A stretch of DNA of 64,000 nucleotides from Tenrec ecaudatus (taxonomy: Eukaryota; Chordata; Mammalia; Afrosoricida; Tenrecidae): positions 100,808,805 through 100,872,804 of the forward strand of contig NC_134541.1 in NCBI RefSeq assembly GCF_050624435.1, in the 5' to 3' direction. The position numbers and the translations under genes were made by a program. Below, piece after piece: positions 19,801 to 30,683 of the stretch; positions within the stretch are counted from its first letter, which is position 1, and the number at the start of each line of letters is the position of its first letter. Under the pieces are notes generated by a model that saw only the letters and a list, made by a program, of their open reading frames with translations, made no database searches and was not told the DNA's origin.

Positions 19801-20675
19801 CATGTCCACGTTGGGACCTCCTGCTGTGTAAGTACCATGCTTTCTGCATGCCAGGGGATTGCACAGTTCACCAAAAGTATATTGCGTATGATTCACAGAG
19901 AAATATGGTAAATGCTTGGAATCTAAAAGTATTTCTCTCTGCTCAGAGGACTTACAGTCCAACCGCTATCGAGTCTGGCTCATGTCACCCTGCCTGTGCC
20001 CGAGGGCCGCTCTCCATCGGGTTATAAGGGCTTTCCCCTGTTACTGAGAGTAAGCATAGACAGTGCAGGGCAGGCCCTGACGCAACAGCCCTACACGGCA
20101 GCTCACTGCTGCTGGAGATAGAGAACCCGGCGGCCATGGTCACTGTTCTTTTCCTCATGGTTCTGCCCTGATTAACACTCCTTAGGGTGTTTCAGGCTGC
20201 TTCTCTGGGAAATAGATCACCAGGCCTGCCTTCTCAGGTGCCTCTAGGTCGACTTGAACCTCCAGCCTCCCAAGCTGGCAGCTGGGATGTTAGCTGTTTG
20301 CACCCCTTTCCGGGACTCCCCAGAAAGGATTCCGACCTGTGGAGTCTCAGGCCCCAGCAGCTTGATCGTGGTGTGAAATATGGCAACAGAAGTCCTGGTA
20401 CTGCTTGGCATGGGCAGTTAGAGCTTCCCTAACCCTCCCCTGGGATGGATTTCTGATCGCTCCAGAACATTCTGGTGTCCGAGCAGCAGCCCAGGGGTCC
20501 AGAGAAAGAAGAGAAAGAGACCCCTTGTGTTATTCTGGGCCGTTCCTGGCCTCACAAGGTATTGTAGAGCTTTTCAGAAACCAAAGGCTGCAAAAATACT
20601 CTGGCCTTGATAAACTCATAGGAACCCCATGGCGGGAGGGGCGGGGGATGGAATTACCGTGCAGAGTTTCCCTGC

Positions 20676-20885
20676 AGACCTGCTGGTGGCATAGTGATTA
20701 TGGGTTGGGCTGCTAACTGCCAGGTCAGTGGTTCAAAACTACCAGCTGCTCTGTGAGAAAAACGAGGCTTTCTGTTCCCCATCAAGAAGTTGGAGTCCTG
20801 GAAACCCAGGGGACCAGTTCTACTCTGTCCTACATGGTTGCCATCAGTCGGAATCCACTCAATGACGGTAAGTTATTTGGCTTAT
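20676..20885 (+). mobile_element. AfroSINE
   Basis: ACCTGCTGGTGGCATAGTGA head and CAGTCGGAATCCACTCAATG tail. Confidence 0.82.
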
Positions 20886-20889
20886 AGGG

Positions 20890-21015
20890 TTTCCAGGGTG
20901 GCAGTTGGCCTAAGTGCTGGGCTGCTAACCTCAAGTTGTCAGTTCAAACCCACCAGCCCCCTTTCAGAAGAAGATGAGGCTGTCGGGAAGATGAGGTTGT
21001 CTGTCCCGGAGGTGC
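20890..21015 (+). mobile_element. AfroSINE, partial
   Basis: TGCTGGGCTGCTAACCTCAA and TCAGTTCAAACCCACCAGCC; directly follows the copy at 20676. Confidence 0.65.
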
Positions 21016-21179
21016 CCTGTAGGAGCACCTCTGGGACCAGCTGGTGGGTTTGCTCTGCAGGCCTTTCTGTTTGCAAGACCCTGCTTATCCGATAGCACAG
21101 CATCACCTGAGCTCCCGGGGGAATTGAGACTCTACATTCAAAGGTTTGTTGTTTTTTAATTCAGATGTGTTTTAGAAAA

Positions 21180-21368
21180 CTTCACTGCCTTGGAGTTGAT
21201 GCCAACTCATAGCGACCCTGTAGAACAGGGAGGGTAGAACTACCCTTGTGGGTTTTGGAGACTAACTCTTTGCGTGAGTAAAAAATCCCATCTTTCTCCC
21301 TCCCAGTGGCTGGTGGGTTTGAACCTTGGTTAGCAGCCTAGTTGCTAACTGACATTTGGTTCTCCTGC
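21180..21368 (-). mobile_element. AfroSINE
   Basis: GGAGTTGATGCCAACTCATA tail side to TTTGGTTCTCCT head side. Confidence 0.8.
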
Positions 21369-21445
21369 AGAGAAATGGCAGGTCCGACTAACAAGCTCCA
21401 TACCCACGTGGTTAGTAAGAGGCCAAGTATAAGCTGTGTGTGCAC

Positions 21446-21530
21446 ATGCACGCACGCACACACACACACACACCACCACCACCCACCCACACACACCATC
21501 ACACACACACACACACACCCCTCCCCCCCA
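21446..21530. repeat. (CA)n/(CACC)n microsatellite
   Basis: Two CA runs separated by CCACCACCACCCACCCAC. Confidence 0.9.
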
Positions 21531-21873
21531 CCCCAGCAGCAGCAAAGAGTTAAGCCAAAGTTTAAGCCAAGTTTATTTAAGCATATTTATTCAAGAGGGG
21601 AAGCAGGTCTGCCATGCGAGGCGTGAAAGACACTTTAAGCAGAGCTAGGCTACTCCGTGCTTCAGAGAGCTGAGGGGGAAGTGCTTGGTGTGAGAGCAGA
21701 AGGGGCCTGTCTAGGGAAAGGCTTCTAGTGTTTAATGGGCACTTTTTTTTTTTGGTCCATGACTCATTATATAGCTTTATTTGTAATAGCCCAAACTGGA
21801 AGCAACTCAGATGTCCTAAGTGAATAAAGGTTAAACAAACTTTTTATAACCTTTATGTTCTTATCATACAATA

Positions 21874-22078
21874 GAGGAACTGTGTTGGCATAGCTCCTTG
21901 CACATTGGTCTGCTAACCATAGGTCAACAATGTAAAACCACCGGCCACTCAATGGGGAAAAGATGAGACTTTCTACTCCCATAGCGATTTACAGTCTTAG
22001 AAACCTACGTTCCACTCTGACCTATGGAGTCTTCGCTCTGAATTGGAATCGATTTGATGGCATTGAGGGTGAGTTTCG
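21874..22078 (+). mobile_element. AfroSINE
   Basis: GAGGAACTGTGTTGGCATAG head and AATTGGAATCGATTTGATGG tail. Confidence 0.78.
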
Positions 22079-23029
22079 TTATCATAGAATACCAAGGGCA
22101 ATTGAATATTGAGAAAATGTCCTAGTTCAGTCCAGATCAAGTCCGTAAGTCCAATACCAATCTATAAATAACGGGCACTTTCAAAGGGGTTGGGGCTGCA
22201 GAGCCTCCAATGGTGAGACTGCGTTCTAATTAGTTACGAAGTTCATTCCTAGGCCTATGATAGATTTCTTTCTAATCGATGTCAGGTGGGAGTTCTGAAT
22301 CAGGAGGACTTGAGTCTTCTCGTGAGCTGTACAACTGCGCGAGGCATCTGAGGATATCCGTTTGGCCTCAGGGTTGAGGCATTTACCAGGCTTGTTATTT
22401 CTGGGCTCCTTATTTCTCCTCCTGGCCTGCAGAATGTTCACTCCCTTGGCAGACAGAGCATTTATTCTTTAGCAAACAGGGTGTACCTTCCCTTGGCAGG
22501 CAGAAGTCCCCACCCTGCCCGTCAGTAACCACATCACCAGGCCTCCTATAGCGACCCTATCACAACGCTACTTTGTAGAGGCCCCTTTATTAAGTCTTAA
22601 GCAGACAAGGACAATGAGGATCATCTGGGCGAGGGAGACCATCAGCATGAGGTGCCAGGCTGTCCAAGAGTTCACAGCCACGTGACTCCTGGAACAGAAC
22701 AAAGGAAGCTGTCGCAAAATCGTCACAGCTGCAGGTGGGGCAATGGGAATGGCGACGGGACCGGGATGGGGACCCACACACTGCACATTAGGACCAGTGT
22801 ACAGGATTGTGCAATTGTTGCTCCCTCAGCAGGCAGAATACTCGTTCTTTAGCAAGTAGGATGCCCATGCCCTTAGCAGGCAGAAATAGAATTGGTTCCG
22901 AGTCCTCTGCCCATCTGGGTCAGGGCATGACTCCTACACATGAAACCCAGTGTTCCAGCTGCGGTCAGCGCACTACCTCTTCCGCAGCTGGCCAGGGGAA
23001 ATCATAGCAATCCACCTCCCCACCCCCAC
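22079..23029. other. Intergenic block, unidentified repeat
   Basis: TTCTTTAGCAA with a nearby TTGGCAGGCAG/TTAGCAGGCAG occurs twice (near 22465 and 22845). GAGGGAGACCATCAGCA near 22634 resembles GAGGGAGACCATTAGCA near 27879. This suggests an old, unnamed repeat. Confidence 0.35.
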
Positions 23030-25080
23030 CCCAACAGTTTTATTAACCCTTCATCCACATCTCTTAAAATTCAATAATCCAATTATACAAGAAGAGTTGT
23101 ACAATTACAACCACATCTGATTCTAGAACATTTTCTTCCTTCAACTCATTGTTATGCATGTAGTTTTTTCTAATTATGGCAAAAATGTACACAACAAAAC
23201 TTTCTCCAATTCCAAAACTTCCACATGTATAATTCAGTGCCATTGATTATACTCTTCATGTTGTACAACCATTACTGATAGCCTTTTCCAAGTTATTCCA
23301 CCACCAATAACATAAACTCCATGCCCCTAAGCGACAACTCTTTCTATTTTACCCATGGTAACCATCAGTCAAGTTTGGTTTCTTCTTTTTTTTTTAGTGG
23401 TTTTCTTGGTACAATATTCACAAATCATACACTTTCATGGTCCATGGTCAACTTTAAAAAGAGTTGTATATACATCATCACAATCTGTTCTAGTGCTTTC
23501 TCCCCCTTCTACATTCATTGTTTGCTCCCCAAATCCCTTCACTTCCCTACCCGACATTCCCCTCCACACCTGAGAAACCCTTGCATCAGTTACTGTCTCT
23601 ATGAATCCACGCTTTCTGTGCTTCACAAACTGGGAAACCCAACAAAAACAATACAAAAATGCAAAACAAAATCAAGAAAAAATAATAATACAAAGATAAA
23701 AATACAAGTAAACCCCTAATAAAATGTAAAAAAAGAAAAGGAAAAAATGATTAGGACAAAGAATGTACAGATGTGCTTTATACAATTGATGTATGTATAT
23801 GTATGGATTGTGATAAGAGTTGTATGAGTCCCTAATAAAATGTTTAAGAAAAAAATACAAGTAAAGTGTAATAAAGAAAAGGCCACTCTCGATATTTAAA
23901 AGACCAGAGAAGAAATTTCTGTCCTGCAACAGGTGCGAAGTACAAAAGCCTAGAACAAATTCAGGTTGGGTCAAGAGGGAAGTCACCTGACCAAGTTTCA
24001 TATTATACCACGTTTGCTCCCCATCATCAAGTTCACCATCATCTCCGGCTGAGAGTCAAGTTGTTCCCGACCCTGGCCTGTGGCTGGACGGGTGGCCACC
24101 CTTTGCTTCCTCTCCCATCAGAGTTTTTCAGTCCTCAGTCCAAGAGGGCAGGTCGTTTTGAGGAAGGGCCCATTTTGTTCAGTCAGGCTTCTACGTGGAG
24201 TCTCTGGCGTGGCCCCTGGGGGATGTTTGTTCTGCTGCCTGCAACACCACTGGCTCACCAAGGAGAAACCCTTGGTGTTTGGAGTGTCTACCCAGGAACA
24301 TAAATTCTGGTTTATTTCCCCTTAACGTTCCCTACCATTGTTTTAGCATCCCTTCCTGATGTTGCTCCTCCCCATTTACACACCAGAGTCACCAACAAAT
24401 ATCAGTGCCTCTTCTAAAATGTAGATGCAAAAATGACTAAATAACTAAAACAAAGCACACACACACACACAACTAACTAAAATGTAAATGTTCCCTCCCC
24501 TGATCTTAACCTGATGTTCCAGTAGGGTTCTCCTCTCATTCCTGTGGAGGGCCTGTTGGTGTGTCTCAGCCTTCTCACGGTTGTACAGCATCAAGTGGAT
24601 GGCCGTCTCCATTTTGCCCCTTCTTGGAGGAGTGATCCCAGCCAATGTGAGGAGCCTCCTCTTTGCAGGTGATTCTTATAAAGAGCACTTAAGTGGGCTG
24701 ATGTGTGGTTCGTGGCTGGTAGATAGCCTCTCTACCTCTTCGGGAATTAATCTCTAAGATTTGTTTAATTGGTGTTTCTCTTTATAGTCGTGGACTCATA
24801 CAATAGTTGTCCTTTTGTGATTAACCGATTTCTCTCAGCATAATGGTTTCCAAGTCCTTCCATGTCATGCAGTCTCATGCTTCCACACTGTTTATTAGGG
24901 ATGCCTGGTATTCCTTTGTGTGCATGTGACATAGTTTCTTTATCTAGTCCATCACTGTTGGGCACTTGGGCCATTTCCAGTTTCTTGCTCTTGTGAACTG
25001 GGCTGCTGCGGACACGGGAATCATACATCACTCGTTTGAACTCCTACTACTTTGGGATGTGTGCCTCATAGTGGTGTTAC
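23030..25080 (-). mobile_element. Old L1 3' region, degraded
   Basis: Diverged minus-strand L1 3' sequence. Recognisable motifs are AACCCTTCATCCACATCTC, TCTCTCAGCATAATGG, CCAAGTCCTTCCATGTC and GGGCCATTTCCAGTTTCTTG. It is interrupted by the 23713-23850 insertion and may be more than one fragment. Intergenic. Confidence 0.6.
23713..23850 (+). mobile_element. Short L1 insertion consisting only of the dimeric 3' tail
   Basis: Exact 15-bp duplications AAAAATACAAGTAAA flank it (23698-23712 and 23851-23865). The insert is CCCCTAATAAAATGT, an A-rich linker, then a ~100-bp terminal unit (ATGATTAGGACAAAG to CCTAATAAAATG) and A tail. Unit start and linker match the tail of the 16951 insertion. It sits inside an older minus-strand L1. 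Confidence 0.88.
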
Positions 25081-25304
25081 AGCAGCTCATTTTAACACAC
25101 TCTGCTTCAGGCAAAGATCTGCTCATTGCTGGACAATTCTCAGCAAGAAGGCTCAAATGGAGGCTGGGTTTACATAGAGACTCAAAATGGATTTATGGCT
25201 CCCACTATAACTGTAGCCTTTCAAACCTCCTTCTCACAAATTAAACTCTGATGCACTATAAAAATCCTAACCAAATACTATCAAACAACAATAACAAAAA
25301 GCCC

Positions 25305-26236
25305 ACCACCAACACTGAGTTGATACTGCCTCATGGTGGTGATTCCTATAGGGTTTCAGAGGCTAGCTATCTTTAAAAAAAAATCATTTTATTGGGGGCT
25401 TGTACAATTCTTTTCACAATCCATACATACATCGTGTCAAGCACATATGTACGTTTGCCACCATCATTCTCAAAACATTTGCCTTCTACTTGAGCCCTTG
25501 GTATCAGCTCCTCATTATCCTCTTCCCCACTCCCCCTACTCATGAACCCTTCATCATTCATAAATTACTTTGTCTCATGTTACACTATCCGATATCTCCC
25601 CCCTCCCTCTTTGCTGTTCATCCCCCAGGGAGGAGGCTATACATAGATTCTTGTAATTGGTTCCCCCTTTCTACTCCACATTCTCTCCACCCTCCTGGTA
25701 TCACCACTCTCACCACTGGTCCTGAAGGAGTCATCTGCCCTGGATTCCCTGTGTTTCCAGTTCCTATCTGTACCAATGTACATCCTCTGGTCTAGCAAAA
25801 TTTGTAAGGTAGAATTGGGATCATGATAGTGTGTGTGTATGTGGGGGGAAGCATTTAAGAACTAGAGGAAAGTTATTATGTTTCATCGTTGCTACCCTGC
25901 ACCCTGACTGGCTTATCTCCTCCCTGAGACCTTTCAGTAGGGAGGTGTCCAGTTGGCTACCGATGGGCTTTGAGTCTTCACTCTGCACTCATCCACATTT
26001 ATGATTTTTTAAATTCTTTGATGCTTTATACCTGATCCTTTTGACAGCTCGTGGTCACACAGGCTGGTGTGTTCTTCCATGTGGGCTTTGTTGCTTCTGA
26101 ACTAGATGGCCAGAGAGGCTATCTATCTTTACAGGAACAGATAGCCTCAAATTTCTCCTAAACCTCTGCTGACGGTTAGAACCACAGACCTTGCAGTTAT
26201 TGGGCCAATGTCTACCCGATAGCACCACCAGGGCCT
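25305..26236 (-). mobile_element. AfroSINE split by an L1
   Basis: The tail part at 25305-25375 (GAGTTGATACTGCCTCATGG) continues after the L1 at 26132 to the head ACCCGATAGCACCACCAGGG. Confidence 0.8.
25376..26113 (-). mobile_element. L1 3' insertion inside an AfroSINE
   Basis: A T-rich left end followed by CATTTTATTGGGGGCTTGTA marks a minus-strand L1 tail. Duplications AGAGGCTAGCTATCTTTA (25358-25375) and AGAGGCTATCTATCTTTA (26114-26131) match 17 of 18. They are SINE sequence, so the L1 split a minus-strand SINE. Confidence 0.87.
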
Positions 26237-26240
26237 AAAA

Positions 26241-26410
26241 CCAAGCTCACTGCCAGCAAATCGACTCCAACTCATAGTGGTCTCAGGACAAAGAAGAACT
26301 GCCCCCCCTGCCCCCCCACCACCCGTGGGTTTCTGGGGCTGTAAATCTTCATGGGAGTAGAAAGCCTCATCTTTCTCTCAGGGAGCAGCTGGTGGTTTGA
26401 AGTGGTGACC
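26241..26410 (-). mobile_element. AfroSINE
   Basis: CAAATCGACTCCAACTCATA tail side with a C-rich expansion (CCCCCCTGCCCCCCC). Next to the split SINE, same orientation. Confidence 0.78.
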
Positions 26411-26489
26411 GACTACATTACGGGCACAGCCAGGACAGTGCACTGCAGGCAAGGCCGCGCCTCCCTGGGTTGGCTTGTGGAGTTGTGAT

Positions 26490-26960
26490 CTACTTTCAAT
26501 CATGCCCTGCCTGAGGGAAAGCGGCTTACTTTTCAGGTTAGTGTTGGGAAGGAACTCAAAGGAAGCTGAATTTATGTCAAGACTGAAAATGAAGTGAAAT
26601 TGCTCCGTAAATCCCAGCCTCCAGCAAACCAAGTGCTTAGAATTCAAGCTTTAATCCATCTCACACTGGCTTCTTTTCAGTCACAACACTTACTTAGAAA
26701 GGGCTAGAAGAGAAAGCCAGAGAGGAACATGCGTTATTGAACACTCACTGTACTAGAGCTTAAATTCAGTCTACAGAGGGAGTCCTCGGGCCATTGTGAG
26801 TCTGCACATAGATTCACCCTGCCTGCGGGCAAAGCTTCCGCGTTCCCACTGGCAAAGGATCTAATCTAACGAACTCAGAACGCAGGGAGGCTGAACTTAC
26901 GTCCTGAGAGAAAATGAAGTTGAGCTCTGAATGAACTGCAGCGTTCAGCATTACCACTAG
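26490..26960. repeat. Diverged tandem pair, about 310-bp spacing
   Basis: GAAGCTGAATTTATGTCAAG / ACTGAAAATGAAG at about 26560-26592 corresponds to GAGGCTGAACTTACGTCCTG / AGAGAAAATGAAG at about 26887-26920. The flanks CCCTGCCTGAGGG and CCCTGCCTGCGGG also correspond. The family is not recognised. Confidence 0.5.
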
Positions 26961-27289
26961 TTCTGTGATTTCTGGGAAGTGACTTCCCCAGACTGGTTTT
27001 CTATTTGTAGAGTGTTTTAGGTCACCACAGAGACCCCAAATCTCCAATATAACGCAAAGAGAACATCCAGTAAGTCTTAAACAGGTAGTCCATGTTGTTG
27101 TTACTTCATGTCATTGTAAAAAAAACACCCTTACAAAAAGCAGTTCGCCTAAGGTCCTTTACTGAATGCCGTCCCTATGGGACTTTTACAATTCCCTACA
27201 TCACTGAAAAGCAGACAGGCTGGATGCTGTTGTCATCTAAAAGGGCCAGATAATGCTGTCTTCTCTTATTTACCTGTTAATGATTAAAG

Positions 27290-27485
27290 AGGAAACTTGG
27301 CGGCAAAGTGGTTTATGTGTTGGATGTTAATCCCCAAGGTCTGCAGTTCGGAACCATGAGCTGCTCTGAGGGAGAAAGATGGGCTTTCTATTACAGGCTC
27401 AGAAACTCATATGGGCAGTTCTACCCTGTCCTATAGGGTCACTATGAGTCAGAATTGCCTCGATGTTAGTTTGGTTTTGAGTTTT
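27290..27485 (+). mobile_element. AfroSINE
   Basis: AACTTGGCGGCAAAGTGGTT head and CTATGAGTCAGAATTGCCTC tail. Confidence 0.8.
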
Positions 27486-27486
27486 A

Positions 27487-27860
27487 GTGAAGAAAAGCTG
27501 GGCCCTGTTATTTAGTTAGTTAACAGAGACGTCCTCAGATGGGCCTAGGACTCAATGATCCTTCCTGTGCTGTTCGCTTGCTCATGGTTAATAGTTGCTT
27601 CCTATGGTTACGCTGAAGCCCAAGTTAATGTAAAACATCTCGATGTGACTCCCCAAAGTTTAATTCTCAAAGCCCAAAGGTATATAATCTGTCTGCCTTC
27701 TGATTTCAAGTCTGGTTTGCACAGCTGTGGTCTCCTCGCTGGTATACCTGTCTTCTGAGAACTAGCTCTGTCTTCCTGACTTGGAGTGGGTAAATTAGCT
27801 GTGATGCTCCCAAATAAAATAGACCTGTATTTCGGAGACAAACAGGACAAAGGCAAAGGC
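27487..27860 (+). other. LTR-like signal order (unconfirmed)
   Basis: A TATATAA at 27680, then about 120 bp later an AATAAA at 27812-27817, within about 370 bp free of other repeats, is the order of an LTR. No paired LTR, primer-binding site or retroviral gene was recognised and the TG..CA ends are unsure. Confidence 0.25.
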
Positions 27861-28069
27861 ACATCATCTTGCAGCGATGAGGGAGACCATTAGCACAGGG
27901 CATAATGGTGTCCAAGGGGAGCTCCGGGGACCTTTATAAGGGCATGAGAAGACAAAGGAAAGGTAACCATGATTGCGACATGTACATATGAGAAACGGAA
28001 GAGCTCACAACATTGGTGGGCCAGGGCCCTGGCAGTCAGAACATGACTCATGACTATGTGACTGCCCTC

Positions 28070-28093
28070 ACACGCACACACACACACACACAC
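28070..28093. repeat. (CA)n microsatellite
   Basis: About 12 CA units. Confidence 0.88.
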
Positions 28094-28394
28094 TCCCCAT
28101 CAAGGGTACCCCCAGGCCCTCCGTGAGCTAGGCAAGGGGGTGGAGGCAGTAGTTTTCCACTGTGCTCTGCAGGACACTGTTTACACCTTTGGTTAATAAC
28201 CAGAAGGAATCCAAGGGAGGTATAACCCACTGGAGGATTCTGCAAATGTATTTCGGGTTTTCACTGTTATCTATGGCCTTCTGGGAGCCAGGTGTTCAGA
28301 ATTGAAGGTCTAGTACAAATCTCATCTGTAAAGAGACCTAGACCCTTAGGGCAAAGCACCTGACCATCCAAGTTGGGGACATCAGAAGACAATA

Positions 28395-28545
28395 GTAGTA
28401 ACTAAGATTTATTGAATTGTTAGGGTGTGGTATGGTCCATGTATTATCCCACTTGATCCTGAAAGCAATTCTGGAAGACTGGTACTGCTATTTCTCCCAT
28501 TTTACAGATGTGTGACTAAAAGCACAAAGCCACACTGATAGAGGG
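28395..28545 (-). mobile_element. MIR-like ancient SINE
   Basis: ATTATCCCACTTGATCCTGA and ATTTCTCCCATTTTACAGAT match the reverse MIR core and tail. Confidence 0.55.
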
Positions 28546-28956
28546 GGTGAAAGAATTAGCCTGCTGTTAATAAAAAATAGTAGAGATATAACAATTTAAG
28601 AGGTAGTTTGTTAGAAATCCAAAATGTAAGCACTCCCTGCCTGACAGTAAAAATTCCTTTTAAACTCAACCAGAGGGGACAGTCTTAACTCAGGAAGGAA
28701 GCGAGCAAGGCCACTGAGCTAAACAATGGACTGAGACCTGAGGGATGGTGGTCTGACAAGCCCTGGAGAAAGGTATTATCAATTGTTTCCTGTTCCTGTC
28801 AGGTAGGTCCAAAACTTGCTTTTCACTGAATTTTAAGGCACTTTGGACGTGGCAAACCCGCTTCCAGCAATAACAGGTGACTTTCCTCCAGTCCTCTGGC
28901 CTGTGCTCGTCTTCTGTAAAGTGAAACTAAAGTGTGCGCGCCTTCTCCTCCCAGAA

Positions 28957-29045
28957 AGGACCCCTGGTGGCACAGTGGGCTATAATTTTCCAGGTCCACC
29001 AGCTGCAACTTCAGGCACAGGGAGGCATGATGTCTGAGGGTGAAA
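28957..29045 (+). mobile_element. AfroSINE head fragment
   Basis: GGACCCCTGGTGGCACAGTG then a truncated body. Confidence 0.6.
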
Positions 29046-29049
29046 GATG

Positions 29050-29630
29050 CTCTTAAAAAAAAAAATCCAAAAACTATTAGTGGGGATTTAATACATATCA
29101 TTCCAAATTTCAATCCCGTCAAATAGAATGTATGAATGCCACCACAACCAGTTTCCAAAAATTCTTTTTCTACCTGGACTCCTTGACGTAGTCTTTTACC
29201 CCACCTCAGGCGCTCTACCCCCTCACTCTCCAAACCCCTTATTCTAGGCTCGTTGATCCTAGGTTTCACATACCAAAAAACAGAGCAGCACAGAACACAG
29301 CTTCAAGAGGGTGACCTCCACTGACACAACACCTCTGAGATACACTAATATGAACAAAAACTGAAGAAAACAATGCAAAAAATACAGAAAATTTAGGAAA
29401 CCAGATCAGGTTGAGCCCCCATCATAGAGGGGATACACTAACAAAGTTGTAACTGTTCAGGTCCTCTCGCCCAAGCACTCTGTGCAGTGACCACTTTCCT
29501 CCCATCCCTCAATTCTAGACAGGGGAAGTTCTCCGGAGGCTTATTTCCTGAGCAGTTCCACAAACGAATCTTGGGCTCCCACTGCCATCCATCGCCTTCT
29601 GCACACCGGATTCTCACCACTTAGATTCTG
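29050..29630 (-). mobile_element. L1 3' fragment near the CpG island
   Basis: It is T/A-rich at the left, then TCCAAATTTCAATCCCGTC and GGTTTCACATACCAAAAAAC, the order also seen at 43138-43900. It ends about 300 bp before the CpG island. Confidence 0.45.
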
Positions 29631-29641
29631 GTCCCTCCGTC

Positions 29642-29765
29642 CACCGAAAGATGATGCCTTTGCTTTGCTAAAGATTCAGAGCCGAGGAAACCCCAAGGGG
29701 CAGATCTTCTCGGACCTGTAGGGTTGTTGAGTTGGCGTCCACGCGATGTCAGGTTTTGTTTTTGG
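29642..29765 (+). mobile_element. AfroSINE 3' fragment
   Basis: GAGGAAACCCCAAGGGGCAG and GTAGGGTTGTTGAGTTGGCG. Confidence 0.65.
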
Positions 29766-30106
29766 ACGTCCTCCTGGATCTGTGGTGAGATCAGTGAACA
29801 TTCACTAGGCATCAGCCACAATTGCTGATTTATGCCCAGTGGCCAACTGACAACATCCTGTAGCCGAGAAAGCCTTAGATCCGGGTGGAAAGATCCTGGA
29901 AACTCAGGTACTCCGGTGTAGACTCAGTGGGTGGAGTAGGAGAATTTGGGGCGTAAACCGCGTCGCACAGCCTCTGAATGGAAGCAAAGGCGTGGCCCAA
30001 CCGGGGGCTTTTCTGCGGGCGCGGAGTCCAGGATATGGCCTTTAGCCCGGACGTGGGAGGGTTTGCGGGCTCAGGCGGGGGGGAGGGGGTAGAGGTGACT
30101 TTCTAT

Positions 30107-30545
30107 GCGCAGACTCAGTGCAGGTGAGCGAGGCCAGGGCGGACTGCGGCCCCGAGACGGTGATGTCGACGCGCAGACGCCGTGGCAAGCGGCGGGGCTG
30201 CGTGCGCGGGGAGCTGACGGTGTCGGCGCAGACGCGGTGGCGGAGGGTGGGGCTGCGGGGCGGGGTGGTGACGGTATCCGCGCAGACGCCCTGGAGGGGG
30301 CGGGGCTTGGCTCGGAGGCGGGGCTGCGTGCGCGGGGCGGGACGGTGCCTGCGCAGACGCAGTGGCGGAGGGTGGGGCTGTGGGCCGGAGGCGGGGCTGC
30401 GGGCGCGGGGAGGTGAAGAAGTCCGCGCAGACGCCCTGGAGGGGGCGGGGCTTGGGCCGGAGGCGGGGCTGCGGGCGCGGGGAGGTGAAAGTCCGCGTAG
30501 ACGCCCTGGAGGGGGCGTGGCTGTTGCGCGGGGCGGGCTCGGCGC
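30107..30545 (+). repeat. Irregular GC-rich tandem repeat upstream of TXNDC11
   Basis: The phrase GCGCAGACGC (one GCGTAGACGC) recurs at 30107 (GCGCAGACTC), 30171, 30226, 30280, 30351, 30425 and 30495, spaced 54-74 bp. Each unit continues with variants of CTGGAGGGGGCGGGGCTTGG and GGCGGGGCTGCGGGCGCGGG. The units at 30280, 30425 and 30495 are most alike. The repeat lies 140-580 bp upstream of the TXNDC11 ATG. Confidence 0.85.
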
Positions 30546-30656
30546 CGGCGGCTGGGCTGACGTGGAGAGTCGGGGTTAGCGGGCGCGGCGAGCTGCGGGA
30601 TTGGGGAGCGACGGGCCGGGCCGGGCCCTGGGCCCTCGCGAAGGCAGCGGCGGCGG

Positions 30657-30662
30657 TATAAA
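30657..30662 (+). promoter_or_regulatory. TXNDC11: TATA-like box before TXNDC11 start
   Basis: TATAAA lies in otherwise pure GC sequence. It is only 27 bp before the first in-frame ATG, so a TATA-directed start site would fall at or just past that ATG. Either it is incidental, or it makes transcripts using Met55 at 30846. The usual CpG-island promoter would start upstream. Confidence 0.4.
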
Positions 30663-30683
30663 GCCGGCGGCGGGGAGCATGTA

